The notes under the pieces were generated by a model. The model saw only the letters and a list, made by a program, of their open reading frames with translations. It did not search any database and had not been told where the DNA came from. A DNA stretch of 64,000 nt from RH-AL1 sp050013235 (GTDB lineage: Bacteria; Pseudomonadota; Alphaproteobacteria; Rhizobiales; Beijerinckiaceae): assembly GCA_050013235.1 (NCBI GenBank), contig JBEKFQ010000004.1, forward strand, positions 41,092 through 105,091. Direction: 5' to 3'. The stretch's first letter is position 1, and the number at the start of each line of letters is the position of its first letter. A program made the position numbers and the translations under genes. Of this stretch, positions 8,630 through 17,727 are shown in pieces.

Positions 8630-9370
8630 ATGTCTTCTCTCGATCGCCGTACCCTGATCCTAGGTGGATCGACGGCCGCATTGGCTCTTGCCCTGGCTGG
8701 CTGCGCGGACACGGGAACGCCTGTTCCCGTCGCGGCGGCGCCTGCTCCCGTCGCCGCCGCACCGGACGACACCACACCGCCCGGCTCGCCCGCCGCGATC
8801 ACGGGACTCGAGCCGAAATATACCGCCATCTATGCGGCGGTGACGACCGAGCCTCATCCGGTTCCCGCGATCAAGCCCTCGATCCTCAAGCCGGCCTTCG
8901 TCCGCAGGCTCGTTCCCTACGAAACCAAGGAGGCCGCGGGAACGATCGTGATCGATCCCTATGCCCATTACCTCTATCTCGTCCAGGCCAACGGAATGGC
9001 GATGCGCTATGGCGTCGGTGTCGGGCGGGAAGGATTTGCCTGGAAGGGCGAGGCCGTCATCAAGACCAAGCAGGAATGGCCGGATTGGTATCCGCCGAAG
9101 GAAATGATCGACCGGACGCCGGGCATGGCGGAGAAGCTCGACGCCTTGCAAAGCGGCATCGGCATGCATGGCGGCGCGGGCAATCCCCTCGGCGCGCGCG
9201 CGATGTATCTGTGGCAGGGCAACAAGGATACGTTGTTCCGCATCCACGGCACGACCGAGCCGAAATCCATCGGCACCAGCGCCTCGTCTGGTTGTATCCG
9301 AATGATCAACCAGGATGCCATCGACCTCTACGGCCGCGTTCCCGAGGGCACACGGGTGGTGGTGCTGTAA
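8630..9370 (+). CDS. L,D-transpeptidase (ErfK/YbiS/YcfS/YnhG), lipoprotein
   Basis: A 246-residue periplasmic YkuD-fold enzyme that would form 3-3 peptidoglycan cross-links or attach proteins to peptidoglycan. The N-terminus SSLDRRTLILGG is Tat-like and is followed by a lipobox ending LAGC. The catalytic region is HGTTEPKSIG ... SSGCIRM, with the active-site Cys in SGCIRM. I start at ATG 8630 because the signal peptide begins there and AAAGG lies upstream; the open frame extends 51 codons further without signal-like sequence. It is one of three YkuD-like proteins in the window and converges on mutM six bases later. Confidence 0.9.
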   Translation: MSSLDRRTLILGGSTAALALALAGCADTGTPVPVAAAPAPVAAAPDDTTPPGSPAAITGLEPKYTAIYAAVTTEPHPVPAIKPSILKPAFVRRLVPYETKEAAGTIVIDPYAHYLYLVQANGMAMRYGVGVGREGFAWKGEAVIKTKQEWPDWYPPKEMIDRTPGMAEKLDALQSGIGMHGGAGNPLGARAMYLWQGNKDTLFRIHGTTEPKSIGTSASSGCIRMINQDAIDLYGRVPEGTRVVVL

Positions 9371-9376
9371 AAGGCT

Positions 9377-10255
9377 TTACCGCTGGCAGCGCCCGCAATA
9401 AAACGTCGAGCGCCCGTTTTGGACGATGCGCTCGACCGTTCCGTCGCATTTTGCGTTCGCACAGGGATCGCCGGCCCGGCCGTAAACCCTAAAACTGTGC
9501 TGAAAATAACCAAGATTGCCATCGGTCTGGCGGTGGTCGCGCAACGACGATCCACCCGCTTCGACCGCTTCGATCAGCACTTGCTTGATGACCTCGGCGA
9601 GACGCCCGGCCTTGGCGGAGGGGCGGCCATCCCGCAATGCCAAAGTGCCCGCCGCCCGGCGCGGCGAGAGATTCGCGCGGAACAAGGCCTCGCAGACATA
9701 AATATTGCCAAGACCGGCGATCAGCGTCTGATCGAGCAACGCGGCCTTGAGCAACGTGGTCTTTCCCGCGAACAGCCGGGCCAAGGTGCCACCATTAAAG
9801 CCGCCGCCCAGCGGCTCGACGCCGAGATCCCGGAACAGCGGATGGTTCTCCACATCCGGCCCACAGAGCTGCATGAAGCCGAACCGCCGGGGATCGTTAT
9901 AGATAATGGTCCCGCCATTCGAGAGGCTGAAGACGACGTGATCGTGCAAGCCGAGCTTTGAGCGCGGGCGAAAAAACACGCCGGGGATGACGGCCTCGCC
10001 CTCCTGCTCGATGCGGAACGAGCCGGACATGCCGAGATGCATGACGAGCACGTCCCCGCTGTCGAGCCGCGCCAAGAGATATTTGGCCCGCCGCTCCAAG
10101 CTTTCGACGCGCTTGCCGATGAGGCGCGCGGCAAAATTCGCGGGGAAGGGAAAGCGCAGATTAGGACGGCGCTGATCCACGCGCAAAATCGTCGCGCCGG
10201 CAAAAACAGGCGCAAGACCGCGCCGGACGGTCTCGACCTCCGGCAATTCAGGCAT
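9377..10255 (-). CDS. mutM: formamidopyrimidine-DNA glycosylase
   Basis: Base-excision repair enzyme that removes 8-oxoguanine and ring-opened purines and nicks the abasic site. The 292-residue product starts MPELPEVETVRRGL; Pro2 is the catalytic nucleophile and Glu3 assists. It contains QTLIAGLGNIYVCEALF, the helix-two-turn-helix segment, and ends in a zinc finger with four cysteines (CANAKC ... YCGRC). Length and all key residues match the family. In many Hyphomicrobiales mutM is divergent from ubiE; here a CHRD gene lies between them. Confidence 0.97.
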   Translation of the reverse strand: MPELPEVETVRRGLAPVFAGATILRVDQRRPNLRFPFPANFAARLIGKRVESLERRAKYLLARLDSGDVLVMHLGMSGSFRIEQEGEAVIPGVFFRPRSKLGLHDHVVFSLSNGGTIIYNDPRRFGFMQLCGPDVENHPLFRDLGVEPLGGGFNGGTLARLFAGKTTLLKAALLDQTLIAGLGNIYVCEALFRANLSPRRAAGTLALRDGRPSAKAGRLAEVIKQVLIEAVEAGGSSLRDHRQTDGNLGYFQHSFRVYGRAGDPCANAKCDGTVERIVQNGRSTFYCGRCQR

Positions 10256-10295
10256 GGCGGCGTATCATTCCAGGGGAAACTTGGCCCATGCCACA

Positions 10296-10318
10296 CCCTT
10301 CCCCATAAAGGGGAAGGG
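10296..10318. repeat. CCCTTCCCC/GGGGAAGGG hairpin
   Basis: A 9-bp perfect inverted repeat with a five-base loop lies between mutM and the CHRD gene, just downstream of the CHRD stop. It resembles the pyrimidine/purine hairpins at 29819-29841 and 56948-56975. No T-tract follows on either strand, so a simple intrinsic terminator is not supported. Confidence 0.6.
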
Positions 10319-10342
10319 AATCAAGCCAGTTTCGCGCGCGTC

Positions 10343-10783
10343 TTACTTCGCGGCCGAAATCTGCCCGCGCACCTCGCCACCCTTATTGGCGGCGGTGTGG
10401 ATGTTGAAATAAGTCTCGCCGTCCAGCAGGTTTTTCGCCTGCTCCTCCGTGAGCGTGACCGTGCCCGTGATCGGGCTGGCGAGATCGCCCTTGAACGGGA
10501 TTTCGACGGGAGCATTCTTACCCGCTGAAGCCGGACCATGGAAATGCGCCATGGAGGCGGGACCCGTCAGGCCCGAATACGTGACGGTATAAGTCAAGAT
10601 CTTGGTGGCCGTGTCGTAGGTGCCGCTCAAAGTGCCCGTGCCGGCGGAGGTGTTCGGCGGCACTTCGGCCGAGGCCGCGAGGCTGGCCTTGACGTTGAGT
10701 GTTTCGGCGAAACCTGCGGTTCCCGTCAACAAAACGGCGGAAAGGGCGCAGGCGGCGATTGCAATTCCTGTCTTGAATCTCAT
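10343..10783 (-). CDS. exported CHRD-domain protein
   Basis: A 146-residue protein with a Sec-type signal peptide (about residues 1-26, ending TAGFA) followed by one CHRD domain. CHRD domains are beta-rich modules first noted in chordin and common in bacterial exported proteins of unknown function. Family marks here are AEVPPNTSAGTGTLSG, MAHFHGPA and YFNIHTAANKGGEVRGQI. It is a single-gene unit on the minus strand, divergent from ubiE. The biochemical role is unknown. Confidence 0.85.
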   Translation of the reverse strand: MRFKTGIAIAACALSAVLLTGTAGFAETLNVKASLAASAEVPPNTSAGTGTLSGTYDTATKILTYTVTYSGLTGPASMAHFHGPASAGKNAPVEIPFKGDLASPITGTVTLTEEQAKNLLDGETYFNIHTAANKGGEVRGQISAAK

Positions 10784-10962
10784 AACGCGGTCTTTCCAAA
10801 TAAGAGTGAGGCAACCGGACAGCTTTCCGGTTCCACCACCTATAAGGCACTCACCCCGCTAAAAGTTCAAAGCGGCCAAATGCCCCGCAAGGATGCAAGC
10901 TGGCTTCCCGCGTAGCCAGAGCCCGGCCGGCCCGCTATAGAGAAGCCGGTCAGGAGAAAAAT

Positions 10963-11727
10963 ATGACGGCGTCCGGGGATCGCGAAACCACACATTTCGG
11001 CTTTTCGAGCATTCCGCTCGACGAAAAGCAGAGCCAAGTCGACGATGTGTTTCATAAGGTCGCGGCCCGCTACGATCTCATGAACGATCTCATGTCGGCC
11101 GGCCTTCACCGTCTTTGGAAAGAGCGGCTCGTCACCATGGTCCATCCGGCGCGGCCCACGCCCTTCGCGCATCTCGATGTGGCGGGCGGCACGGGGGACG
11201 TCGCGTTCAAGATCGCGGCGGCGGGCGGCGAGCGGACCCATGTCACCGTGCTCGATATCAACGCGGACATGCTGAAAGTCGGCAAGCAACGCGCGGAAAA
11301 GCGCGGCTTGGCGGACAGGCTCACCTTCGTCGAGGCCAATGCCGAGGATCTGCCGTTTCCAGACAAAAGCTTCGACGCCTATACGATTGCCTTCGGCATC
11401 CGCAATGTGCCGCGCATCCCTCGCGCTCTATCCGAGGCCTACCGCGTCCTGAAACGTGGCAGCCAGTTCTTTTGCCTCGAATTTTCCCATGTGGACGTGC
11501 CGGGGCTCGACCGGTTTTACGATGCTTATTCCTTCCATGTCATTCCCGCCATCGGCAAGGCGATCACCGGCGAGAGCCAGCCCTATCGCTATCTCGTCGA
11601 ATCGATCCGGCAATTCCCTTCCGCGGAGGATTTCCAGGACATGATCACGGCGGCAGGTTTCCAACGCGCGTCCTTCACCCGCCTCTCCGGCGGCATTGTC
11701 GCGATCCATTCGGGCTGGAAACTTTGA
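10963..11727 (+). CDS. ubiE: demethylmenaquinone/2-methoxy-6-polyprenyl-1,4-benzoquinol methyltransferase
   Basis: SAM-dependent C-methyltransferase of ubiquinone (and menaquinone) synthesis. The 254-residue product contains the N-terminal VFHKVAARYDLMNDLMSAGLHRLWK, SAM motif I in LDVAGGTGDVAFK, and the UbiE signatures AYTIAFGIRNVPRI and ESIRQFPSAEDFQDMI. The start at 10963 has AGGAG about nine bases upstream. It is the first gene of a plus-strand run ubiE-ubiB-coaBC-dut; the 45-base gap to ubiB suggests co-transcription. Confidence 0.97.
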   Translation: MTASGDRETTHFGFSSIPLDEKQSQVDDVFHKVAARYDLMNDLMSAGLHRLWKERLVTMVHPARPTPFAHLDVAGGTGDVAFKIAAAGGERTHVTVLDINADMLKVGKQRAEKRGLADRLTFVEANAEDLPFPDKSFDAYTIAFGIRNVPRIPRALSEAYRVLKRGSQFFCLEFSHVDVPGLDRFYDAYSFHVIPAIGKAITGESQPYRYLVESIRQFPSAEDFQDMITAAGFQRASFTRLSGGIVAIHSGWKL

Positions 11728-11772
11728 ACCCAAGACACGATCGCATCCCGCCCCTGACCGGAACCCTCCGCC

Positions 11773-13338
11773 GTGATCTTTAAATTCCGGTCCTTTGCGC
11801 GCCTGACCCGTGCCGGCTTCGTGCTCGCGCGCGCGGGCGTATTCAACGATGTCGATGCGACGGACTTGCCGGGCATTGCCAAGCTCGGGCTTTCGCTCGC
11901 CAAGCTGATCGCCAAGCGGCAAACCGGGCCAAGCCTCGATGCCTTGCCTGGGGCGATGGGCAAGCTCGGCCCGTCTTACATCAAGCTCGGCCAATTCCTG
12001 TCGACGCGACCCGACGTGGTCGGCCCCGCCGTCGTCAAGCAGTTGGAAAAGCTCCAAGATCGCGCGGCACCCTTTTCCCGCGACATCGCACTAGCCGAGA
12101 TCACCGCCGCGTTTGGCCGTCCGTGGAACAGCATTTTCCTGGAAGTCGGCGAGCCCGTCGCGGCCGCCTCGATTGCCCAGGTCCATAAAGCCCGCGTCCG
12201 CGACGATCTCGGCGAGCGGGACGTCGCCGTCAAGGTCCGCAGGCCTGGCGTCGAAAGGCTGCTCCGCCGGGACCTCGCCGACATGGCGGCCGCCGCGCGG
12301 TTCGTCGAAACCGCTTTTCCCGAAACGCGGCGGCTGAAGCCGGCGGAAGTCGTCGAGACACTCAACCGCGCGATCAAGATGGAGACGGATTTCCGGATCG
12401 AGGCGGCGGCGGCCTCGGAATTCGCCGAGAACGTCGCCGGCGAGACCGATTTCCGCGTCCCCACGATCGACTGGGAGCGCACGACCAAGGAAGTGCTGAC
12501 CCAGGAATGGATCGACGGCATCAAGCTCAGCGATATCGAGGCCCTGGCGGCCAAAGGCTACGACCTTCCCGATCTCGGCCGGGAAGTGATCCAGAGTTTT
12601 CTGCGCCATGCCATGCGCGACGGCTTTTTCCATGCCGACATGCACCAGGGCAATCTATTCATCGACGCGAGCGGGCGCCTGACCGCCGTCGATTTCGGCA
12701 TCATGGGGCGTCTTGGCCTCAAGGAGCGGCGGTTTCTCGCCGAAATCCTCTACGGCTTCATCAAGCGCGACTATCGCAGGGTGGCCGAGGTGCATTTCGA
12801 GGCAGGTTACGTGCCAGGGATTCACAGGGTCGAGGATTTTGCCCAAGCAATCCGGGCGATTGGCGAACCCATCCATTCCCGGACCGCCGATCAAATCTCC
12901 ATGGCCAAGCTCCTGACTCTGCTGTTCGAGATCACCGGCCTGTTCGACATGAAAACCCGCACCGAGCTGGTGCTCTTGCAAAAGACCATGGTCGTCGTCG
13001 AAGGGGTCGCGCGCACGCTCAATCCGCGCTTGGACATGTGGTCGACCGCCGAGCCCGTGGTCGGCGCCTGGATCGAGGCGAACCTGGGACCCGTGGGCAA
13101 GCTTCACGATGCCGGGGCCTCGCTTGCCTCGCTTGCCAAATTCGCCGGCCACCTTCCCGCCATCTTACTGCGGGCCGAACGCACCTTCGACAAGCTGGAA
13201 AACCTCGCCGATAACGGTTTCGAGCTGTCGAACGAGGCCATCGAGCAGATGGGTGCCGTCCAAGCGCGCGCCTCGCGCCTCGGCCATTACGCGCTCTGGG
13301 CGCTGGTTGGCCTCGCCGCTTATTTCCTACTGCGATAG
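11773..13338 (+). CDS. ubiB: ubiquinone biosynthesis atypical kinase/ATPase
   Basis: ABC1/ADCK/UbiB-family protein-kinase-like ATPase needed for ubiquinone synthesis, thought to help extract or present lipid-bound precursors. The 521-residue product has the KxGQ signature in YIKLGQFLSTRPD, an Ala-rich nucleotide loop (AAASIAQVHKA) in place of the kinase glycine loop, the catalytic-loop HADMHQGNLF and the metal-binding AVDFGIMG. One hydrophobic segment near the C-terminus (YALWALVGLAAYFLL) would anchor it in the inner membrane. The start codon is GTG at 11773. It follows ubiE as in most alphaproteobacteria. Confidence 0.96.
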   Translation: MIFKFRSFARLTRAGFVLARAGVFNDVDATDLPGIAKLGLSLAKLIAKRQTGPSLDALPGAMGKLGPSYIKLGQFLSTRPDVVGPAVVKQLEKLQDRAAPFSRDIALAEITAAFGRPWNSIFLEVGEPVAAASIAQVHKARVRDDLGERDVAVKVRRPGVERLLRRDLADMAAAARFVETAFPETRRLKPAEVVETLNRAIKMETDFRIEAAAASEFAENVAGETDFRVPTIDWERTTKEVLTQEWIDGIKLSDIEALAAKGYDLPDLGREVIQSFLRHAMRDGFFHADMHQGNLFIDASGRLTAVDFGIMGRLGLKERRFLAEILYGFIKRDYRRVAEVHFEAGYVPGIHRVEDFAQAIRAIGEPIHSRTADQISMAKLLTLLFEITGLFDMKTRTELVLLQKTMVVVEGVARTLNPRLDMWSTAEPVVGAWIEANLGPVGKLHDAGASLASLAKFAGHLPAILLRAERTFDKLENLADNGFELSNEAIEQMGAVQARASRLGHYALWALVGLAAYFLLR

Positions 13339-13438
13339 GCAGGGGCAGCCGGTTGGCCCCAAACGCAAATCCCGCTTTTCCCTTTTCGCGCGATCCGCTC
13401 TATGCTTGGCGCTGAATTCCGGGCCGTCCGCGAGTACC

Positions 13439-14701
13439 ATGACCTCCCTTTCGAACAAACGCATTCTTCTGATCGTCAGCGGCGGGATCGCGGCCTATAA
13501 GGCGCTGGATCTCGTGCGGCGCCTGCGCGAGCGCGGCGCCTCGGTCGTGCCCGTGATGACGGCGGGCGCCAAGGCGTTCATCACGCCCTTGGCGCTGGCG
13601 GGCATCGCCGGCGCGAAAGTCCATGACGAGCTTTTCTCGCTGACGGACGAAGCGGAGATGGGGCATATCGAATTGTCCCGCGCCGCCGATCTCGTCGTGG
13701 TCGCGCCGGCAACCGCCCATATTCTCGCCAAGATGGCCGGCGGCCTCGCGGACGATCTTGCCTCGACGTTGCTTCTCGCCACCGACAAACGCACGTTGGT
13801 CGCGCCTGCCATGAACCTGCGGATGTGGCTGCATCCGGCAACGAAGCGCAATATCGCGACGCTGCGCGCCGATGGCGTGCTGTTTTGCGGCCCCGAGGAT
13901 GGCGCCATGGCCTGCGGCGAATTCGGCCCCGGCCGGATGAGCGAACCACTCGCCATCGTGGCCGCCATCGAGGCCGCCTTGGCGGGCGAGACGATTCTGC
14001 CGTTGCCCGGCATCGCCAGCGCCACGAGCGCAAAAAGCCTGCCGTTGGCCGGCCGGCGCGTTGTCGTAACCTCCGGGCCGACGCACGAACCGCTCGATCC
14101 CGTCCGTTTCATCGCCAACCGGTCCTCCGGCAAGCAGGGTCATGCGATTGCCGCCGCCGCCGCCCGCGCCGGCGCCGAGGTGATCCTCGTCAGCGGTCCC
14201 GTCGCCATTCCAAGCCCGCAAAGCGTCACCCTTCGCCAGGTCGAAACAGCGCGGGAGATGTTGGCCGCGGTCGAGGCCGCCTTGCCCGCCGATATTTTCA
14301 TTGCCGCCGCCGCCGTCGCGGATTGGCGCGTGAACGAGGAAGCGGCGGAAAAGCTGAAAAAGACGGGCGGAAGGGCACCGGTTCTGGCGCTGAGCGAAAA
14401 CCCCGACATTCTGGCGACGGTGTCGCGCCCCGGCGCGATAAGGCCCACGCTTGTCGTGGGTTTCGCGGCGGAAACGGAGCATCTGCTCGAAAACGCCCGA
14501 GCCAAATTGGCGCGCAAGGGATGCGATATGATCGTCTTGAACGATGTCGGCGCCGGCACTGGCACCTTTGGCGGTGACACGAACGAAGTGACCCTCGTCA
14601 CGGCGGCGGAGACGATCGCTTGGCCACGTCTCAGCAAAACCGAAATCGCGGAGCGGCTGATCGAAACCCTCGGCCACCGTCTCGAGGCAAAGCAGCCATG
14701 A
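13439..14701 (+). CDS. coaBC: bifunctional phosphopantothenoylcysteine decarboxylase/phosphopantothenate-cysteine ligase
   Basis: Two-step coenzyme A enzyme of about 420 residues. The N-terminal flavoprotein CoaC half starts SNKRILLIVSGGIAAYKAL and has the catalytic His in GHIELSRAADL, the PAMN motif and the substrate clamp Cys in AMACGEFGPGRM. The C-terminal CoaB half begins near RRVVVTSGPTHEPLDPVRF and includes NRSSGKQGHAIA and AAVADWR. I use ATG 13439, since the upstream extension is a frame shadow of ubiB. The stop overlaps the dut start in an ATGA arrangement, so translation is probably coupled. Confidence 0.95.
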   Translation: MTSLSNKRILLIVSGGIAAYKALDLVRRLRERGASVVPVMTAGAKAFITPLALAGIAGAKVHDELFSLTDEAEMGHIELSRAADLVVVAPATAHILAKMAGGLADDLASTLLLATDKRTLVAPAMNLRMWLHPATKRNIATLRADGVLFCGPEDGAMACGEFGPGRMSEPLAIVAAIEAALAGETILPLPGIASATSAKSLPLAGRRVVVTSGPTHEPLDPVRFIANRSSGKQGHAIAAAAARAGAEVILVSGPVAIPSPQSVTLRQVETAREMLAAVEAALPADIFIAAAAVADWRVNEEAAEKLKKTGGRAPVLALSENPDILATVSRPGAIRPTLVVGFAAETEHLLENARAKLARKGCDMIVLNDVGAGTGTFGGDTNEVTLVTAAETIAWPRLSKTEIAERLIETLGHRLEAKQP

Positions 14702-15177
14702 GCGATATTCCCGTCAAAGTCGCCATTCTCCCCCATGGCGAGGGGCTCGGCCTGCCCGCCTATGCCAGCGCGGAGGCCGCCGGTTGCGACCTTGTCGCGG
14801 CCTTGCCCGAAGGCGAACCCCATTTGCTCCGGCCGGGAGAGCGATGTTTGATCCCAACCGGAATCAAACTGGCCCTGCCCGCCGGTTTCGAGGCCCAAGT
14901 GCGGCCACGCTCGGGATTGGCGCATCGCCACGGTATCACCCTGCTCAATGCGCCGGGAACGATCGACGCCGATTATCGCGGTGAGATTCTCGTGCTGCTC
15001 GTCAATTTCGGGGACGCCGCCGTACTCGTCGAACGGGGCATGCGGATCGCTCAACTCGTGCTGGCCCCCGTCGTCCGCGCCCGGTTCGTGGAAGCGGGAG
15101 AGCTAGATTCTACCGCGCGCGGCGCAGGTGGTTTCGGATCGACGGGGTTTCATGCGAATGACGCCGTCGAGACCTAA
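14698..15177 (+). CDS. dut: deoxyuridine 5'-triphosphate nucleotidohydrolase
   Basis: Trimeric dUTPase that hydrolyses dUTP to dUMP, keeping uracil out of DNA and feeding dTMP synthesis. The 159-residue product has motif 1 (SAEAAGCDLVAA), motif 2 (RPRSGLAHRHGI), motif 3 (GTIDADYRGEI) and the C-terminal phosphate-binding GGFGSTGF. Its ATG shares four bases with the coaBC stop. The coaBC-dut pairing is common in this order. Confidence 0.97.
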   Translation: MSDIPVKVAILPHGEGLGLPAYASAEAAGCDLVAALPEGEPHLLRPGERCLIPTGIKLALPAGFEAQVRPRSGLAHRHGITLLNAPGTIDADYRGEILVLLVNFGDAAVLVERGMRIAQLVLAPVVRARFVEAGELDSTARGAGGFGSTGFHANDAVET

Positions 15178-15365
15178 ACAGCACCGGTACTGGCACCCAT
15201 AATTAACCGGTTGCTCCGCCGCCGCGATGAAATCGAGCGGCGCGACCGGACCAAGCACAGGACTCTCCTTTGCCGTTTGACCCAAGGCAAGACCATCAGT
15301 AATTCTAGTGCTAAATTACAGCGCCGCAGAGCCGATGCGGCGCCGCGACAGCCCGGAGACATCCA

Positions 15366-16349
15366 ATGACGCAGACCGAATCAAGGGACGAACGCTTCAA
15401 GGGACCTGGGCGGGGCCGTATCTACAGTTCCATTACCGAGACGATCGGCGACACCCCGATCGTGCGGCTCGACAAAATCGCCAAGGCCAAAGGGGTCAAG
15501 GCCAATCTTCTGGCCAAGCTCGAATTCTTCAACCCGACCTCGAGCGTCAAGGACCGGATCGGCGTCGGCATGATCGAGGCGATGGAGGCGGCGGGCACGA
15601 TCGCGCCGGGCCGCAATACGCTGGTCGAGCCGACGTCCGGCAATACCGGGATCGGCTTGGCTTTCGTGGCGGCGGCGCGTGGCTATAAGCTCACGTTGGT
15701 CATGCCGGAATCCATGTCGATCGAACGGAGGAAGATGCTGTTGTTGCTCGGCGCCGAACTCGTGCTGACACCAGCCTCGCTCGGCATGAAGGGCGCCATC
15801 GCCAAGGCCTATGAGATCGTGGAAACGACGCCCGGCGCGGTGATGCCTCAGCAATTCGAAAATCCGGCCAACCCCGCCATCCACATCAAGACCACGGCGG
15901 AGGAAATCTGGAACGATACCAAGGGCGAGATCGATGCGTTCGTCGCGGGCGTCGGCACCGGCGGCACGATCACCGGCGTCGGCGAAGCGCTGAAGCCGCG
16001 CCGGCCGTCGCTCCGGGTCATCGCGGTCGAACCCGAGGATTCGCCGGTTCTCTCAGGCGGAAAACCCGGTCTCCACAAGATTCAAGGGATCGGCGCGGGC
16101 TTTGTTCCGCCGATTCTCGATACCAAAATCATCGACGAAGTCGTGACCGTGAGCAACCAGGCCTCCTTCGAGACGGCCCGGCTGCTGGCGCGGCTCGAGG
16201 GTATCCCCGGCGGCATTTCGTCGGGCGCGGCGGTGGCGGCGGCCATCGAAGTGGGGCTGCGGCCGGAATTCGAGGGCAAAAATATCGTGTTGATCATTCC
16301 CTCCTTCGCCGAAAGATATCTCTCGACGGCTTTGTTTGATGGTCTTTAA
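15366..16349 (+). CDS. cysK: cysteine synthase A
   Basis: PLP-dependent O-acetylserine sulfhydrylase, joining sulfide and O-acetylserine to make cysteine. The 327-residue product has the PLP lysine in NPTSSVKDRIG, the substrate loop TSGNTGIGLAF, the phosphate-binding GVGTGGTITGVGE and the C-terminal GGISSGAAVAAA. A divergent 15-20-residue N-terminus precedes the conserved SSITETIGDTPIVRL. It takes the sulfide that the cysDNC products and siroheme-dependent sulfite reductase would supply, although those genes are 30 kb away. Confidence 0.95.
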   Translation: MTQTESRDERFKGPGRGRIYSSITETIGDTPIVRLDKIAKAKGVKANLLAKLEFFNPTSSVKDRIGVGMIEAMEAAGTIAPGRNTLVEPTSGNTGIGLAFVAAARGYKLTLVMPESMSIERRKMLLLLGAELVLTPASLGMKGAIAKAYEIVETTPGAVMPQQFENPANPAIHIKTTAEEIWNDTKGEIDAFVAGVGTGGTITGVGEALKPRRPSLRVIAVEPEDSPVLSGGKPGLHKIQGIGAGFVPPILDTKIIDEVVTVSNQASFETARLLARLEGIPGGISSGAAVAAAIEVGLRPEFEGKNIVLIIPSFAERYLSTALFDGL

Positions 16350-16430
16350 CCTTTCCATGAGGAACTAGACGTCCGTCGATACGTTTGGCATCATGCGTCT
16401 CGGCCTCGAGCGCATATTGGGGAACAGGTC

Positions 16431-16556
16431 ATGCATCTCCTTCTCATCATTGCCGTTACCGCCGGCGCGGCTGCTCTTGCCGCCGCTCTCGCCGGCAAGC
16501 GGGTCGGGAAACAGCCGGTTCCCGTGCGCGCGCGGGCCAAACGCCGCAAGGATTAA
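16431..16556 (+). CDS. small single-pass membrane protein, 41 residues
   Basis: A 41-codon frame between cysK and the PfkB kinase gene. It encodes one hydrophobic segment (LLLIIAVTAGAAALAAALAG) followed by a strongly basic tail ending RAKRRKD, a positive-inside arrangement that suggests an N-out, C-in membrane peptide. GGGGAACAGG precedes the ATG. I do not recognise a family. The hydrophobic-basic design and good start context favour a real gene over chance. Confidence 0.5.
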   Translation: MHLLLIIAVTAGAAALAAALAGKRVGKQPVPVRARAKRRKD

Positions 16557-16650
16557 ACGCCCTCCGGGGCTTCTTTCGCGCCTCTCTTTCTTGACGGCAC
16601 GGGTCTGAGCTGCAATAGCGCGCCCGGACCACGCATCAGGAGAGAGACCC

Positions 16651-17652
16651 ATGTCCCAAGACCGTTACGATATTTTGGGGCTGGGCAACGCCATCGTCGA
16701 TATTCTCGCGCACACGCCGGAGGCCTTCATCGAAGCGAACGGCCTGATCAAGGGCGCCATGGCCTTGATCGAGGAAGGTCCGGCCGAAGCGCTTTATACC
16801 GCCATGGGGCCGACCGTGACCGTTTCCGGCGGCTCGGCCGCCAATACGATCATCGGCGCGGCCGGCCTTGGCTGTTCAGGCGCCTTCATCGGCAAGGTGA
16901 AGACTGACGCGCTCGGCGGCCTGTTCACGCAAGACATCCGCGGCGCGGGGGTCGATTTTCTCACCCCTCCCGACTCGCACGGCCCCGCGACGGCACGCTG
17001 CTTCGTTCTCGTGACGCCCGACGGGCACCGCACGATGAACACCTATCTCGGCGCCTGCCAGAACCTGACCGAGGACGATGTCGATGGTGAGATCGTCAAG
17101 GTCTCGCGCGTCACCTACCTCGAGGGCTATCTCTGGGATCCGCCGGCCGCCAAGGCCGCTTTCGTCAAGGCCGCGAAAATCGCCCGCGCGGCCGGGCAGC
17201 GCGTGGCGCTCAGCCTCTCCGATCCCTTTTGCGTCGGGCGTTATCGCAGCGAATTCCTCGGCCTGATCCGCGACGGCATGGTCGACATTCTCTTCGCCAA
17301 CGAGGCGGAACTGACCAGCCTCTACGATCACACCGATTTCGACCAGGCCGTCACGCAGTTTCGTGCCGAGGGGATTCTGGGTGCGCTGACGCGTTCGGAA
17401 AAAGGCTGCGTGGTCGTGTCTCCCGAGGGGCTGACCGCCGTCCCCGCCGCCCCCATCGCGGCCTTGGTGGACACGACGGGCGCGGGGGATCTCTTCGCCG
17501 CCGGCTTCATCACGGGCCTCGTGCGCGGCCACAACCATGCCACCTGCGCCCGGCTCGGCGCATTGGCCGCCGCCGAAATCATCCAGCACCTCGGCGCCCG
17601 CCCGAAAGTCGATCTGCGCGCGCTCGCGGCTCATCACGAAATCGAGCTGTAG
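16651..17652 (+). CDS. PfkB-family sugar/nucleoside kinase (adenosine kinase-like)
   Basis: A 333-residue ribokinase-fold kinase. The family marks are GNAIVDILAH near the N-terminus, the GGSAANT substrate loop (VSGGSAANTIIGAAGLG) and the catalytic DTTGAGDLFAAGFI near residue 275. Close relatives in Hyphomicrobiales are usually called adenosine kinase, but sugar kinases share all these motifs, so the substrate is uncertain. AGGAGAGA upstream of ATG 16651 is a good ribosome binding site. nadE follows after 75 bases. Confidence 0.88.
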   Translation: MSQDRYDILGLGNAIVDILAHTPEAFIEANGLIKGAMALIEEGPAEALYTAMGPTVTVSGGSAANTIIGAAGLGCSGAFIGKVKTDALGGLFTQDIRGAGVDFLTPPDSHGPATARCFVLVTPDGHRTMNTYLGACQNLTEDDVDGEIVKVSRVTYLEGYLWDPPAAKAAFVKAAKIARAAGQRVALSLSDPFCVGRYRSEFLGLIRDGMVDILFANEAELTSLYDHTDFDQAVTQFRAEGILGALTRSEKGCVVVSPEGLTAVPAAPIAALVDTTGAGDLFAAGFITGLVRGHNHATCARLGALAAAEIIQHLGARPKVDLRALAAHHEIEL

Positions 17653-17727
17653 AGGCGGGCGCGGCCCAATTAATCCAAAAACCTGAAAACGGCTCGCGCG
17701 CGGCTTCCGTCATGATATGAGAGGGCC

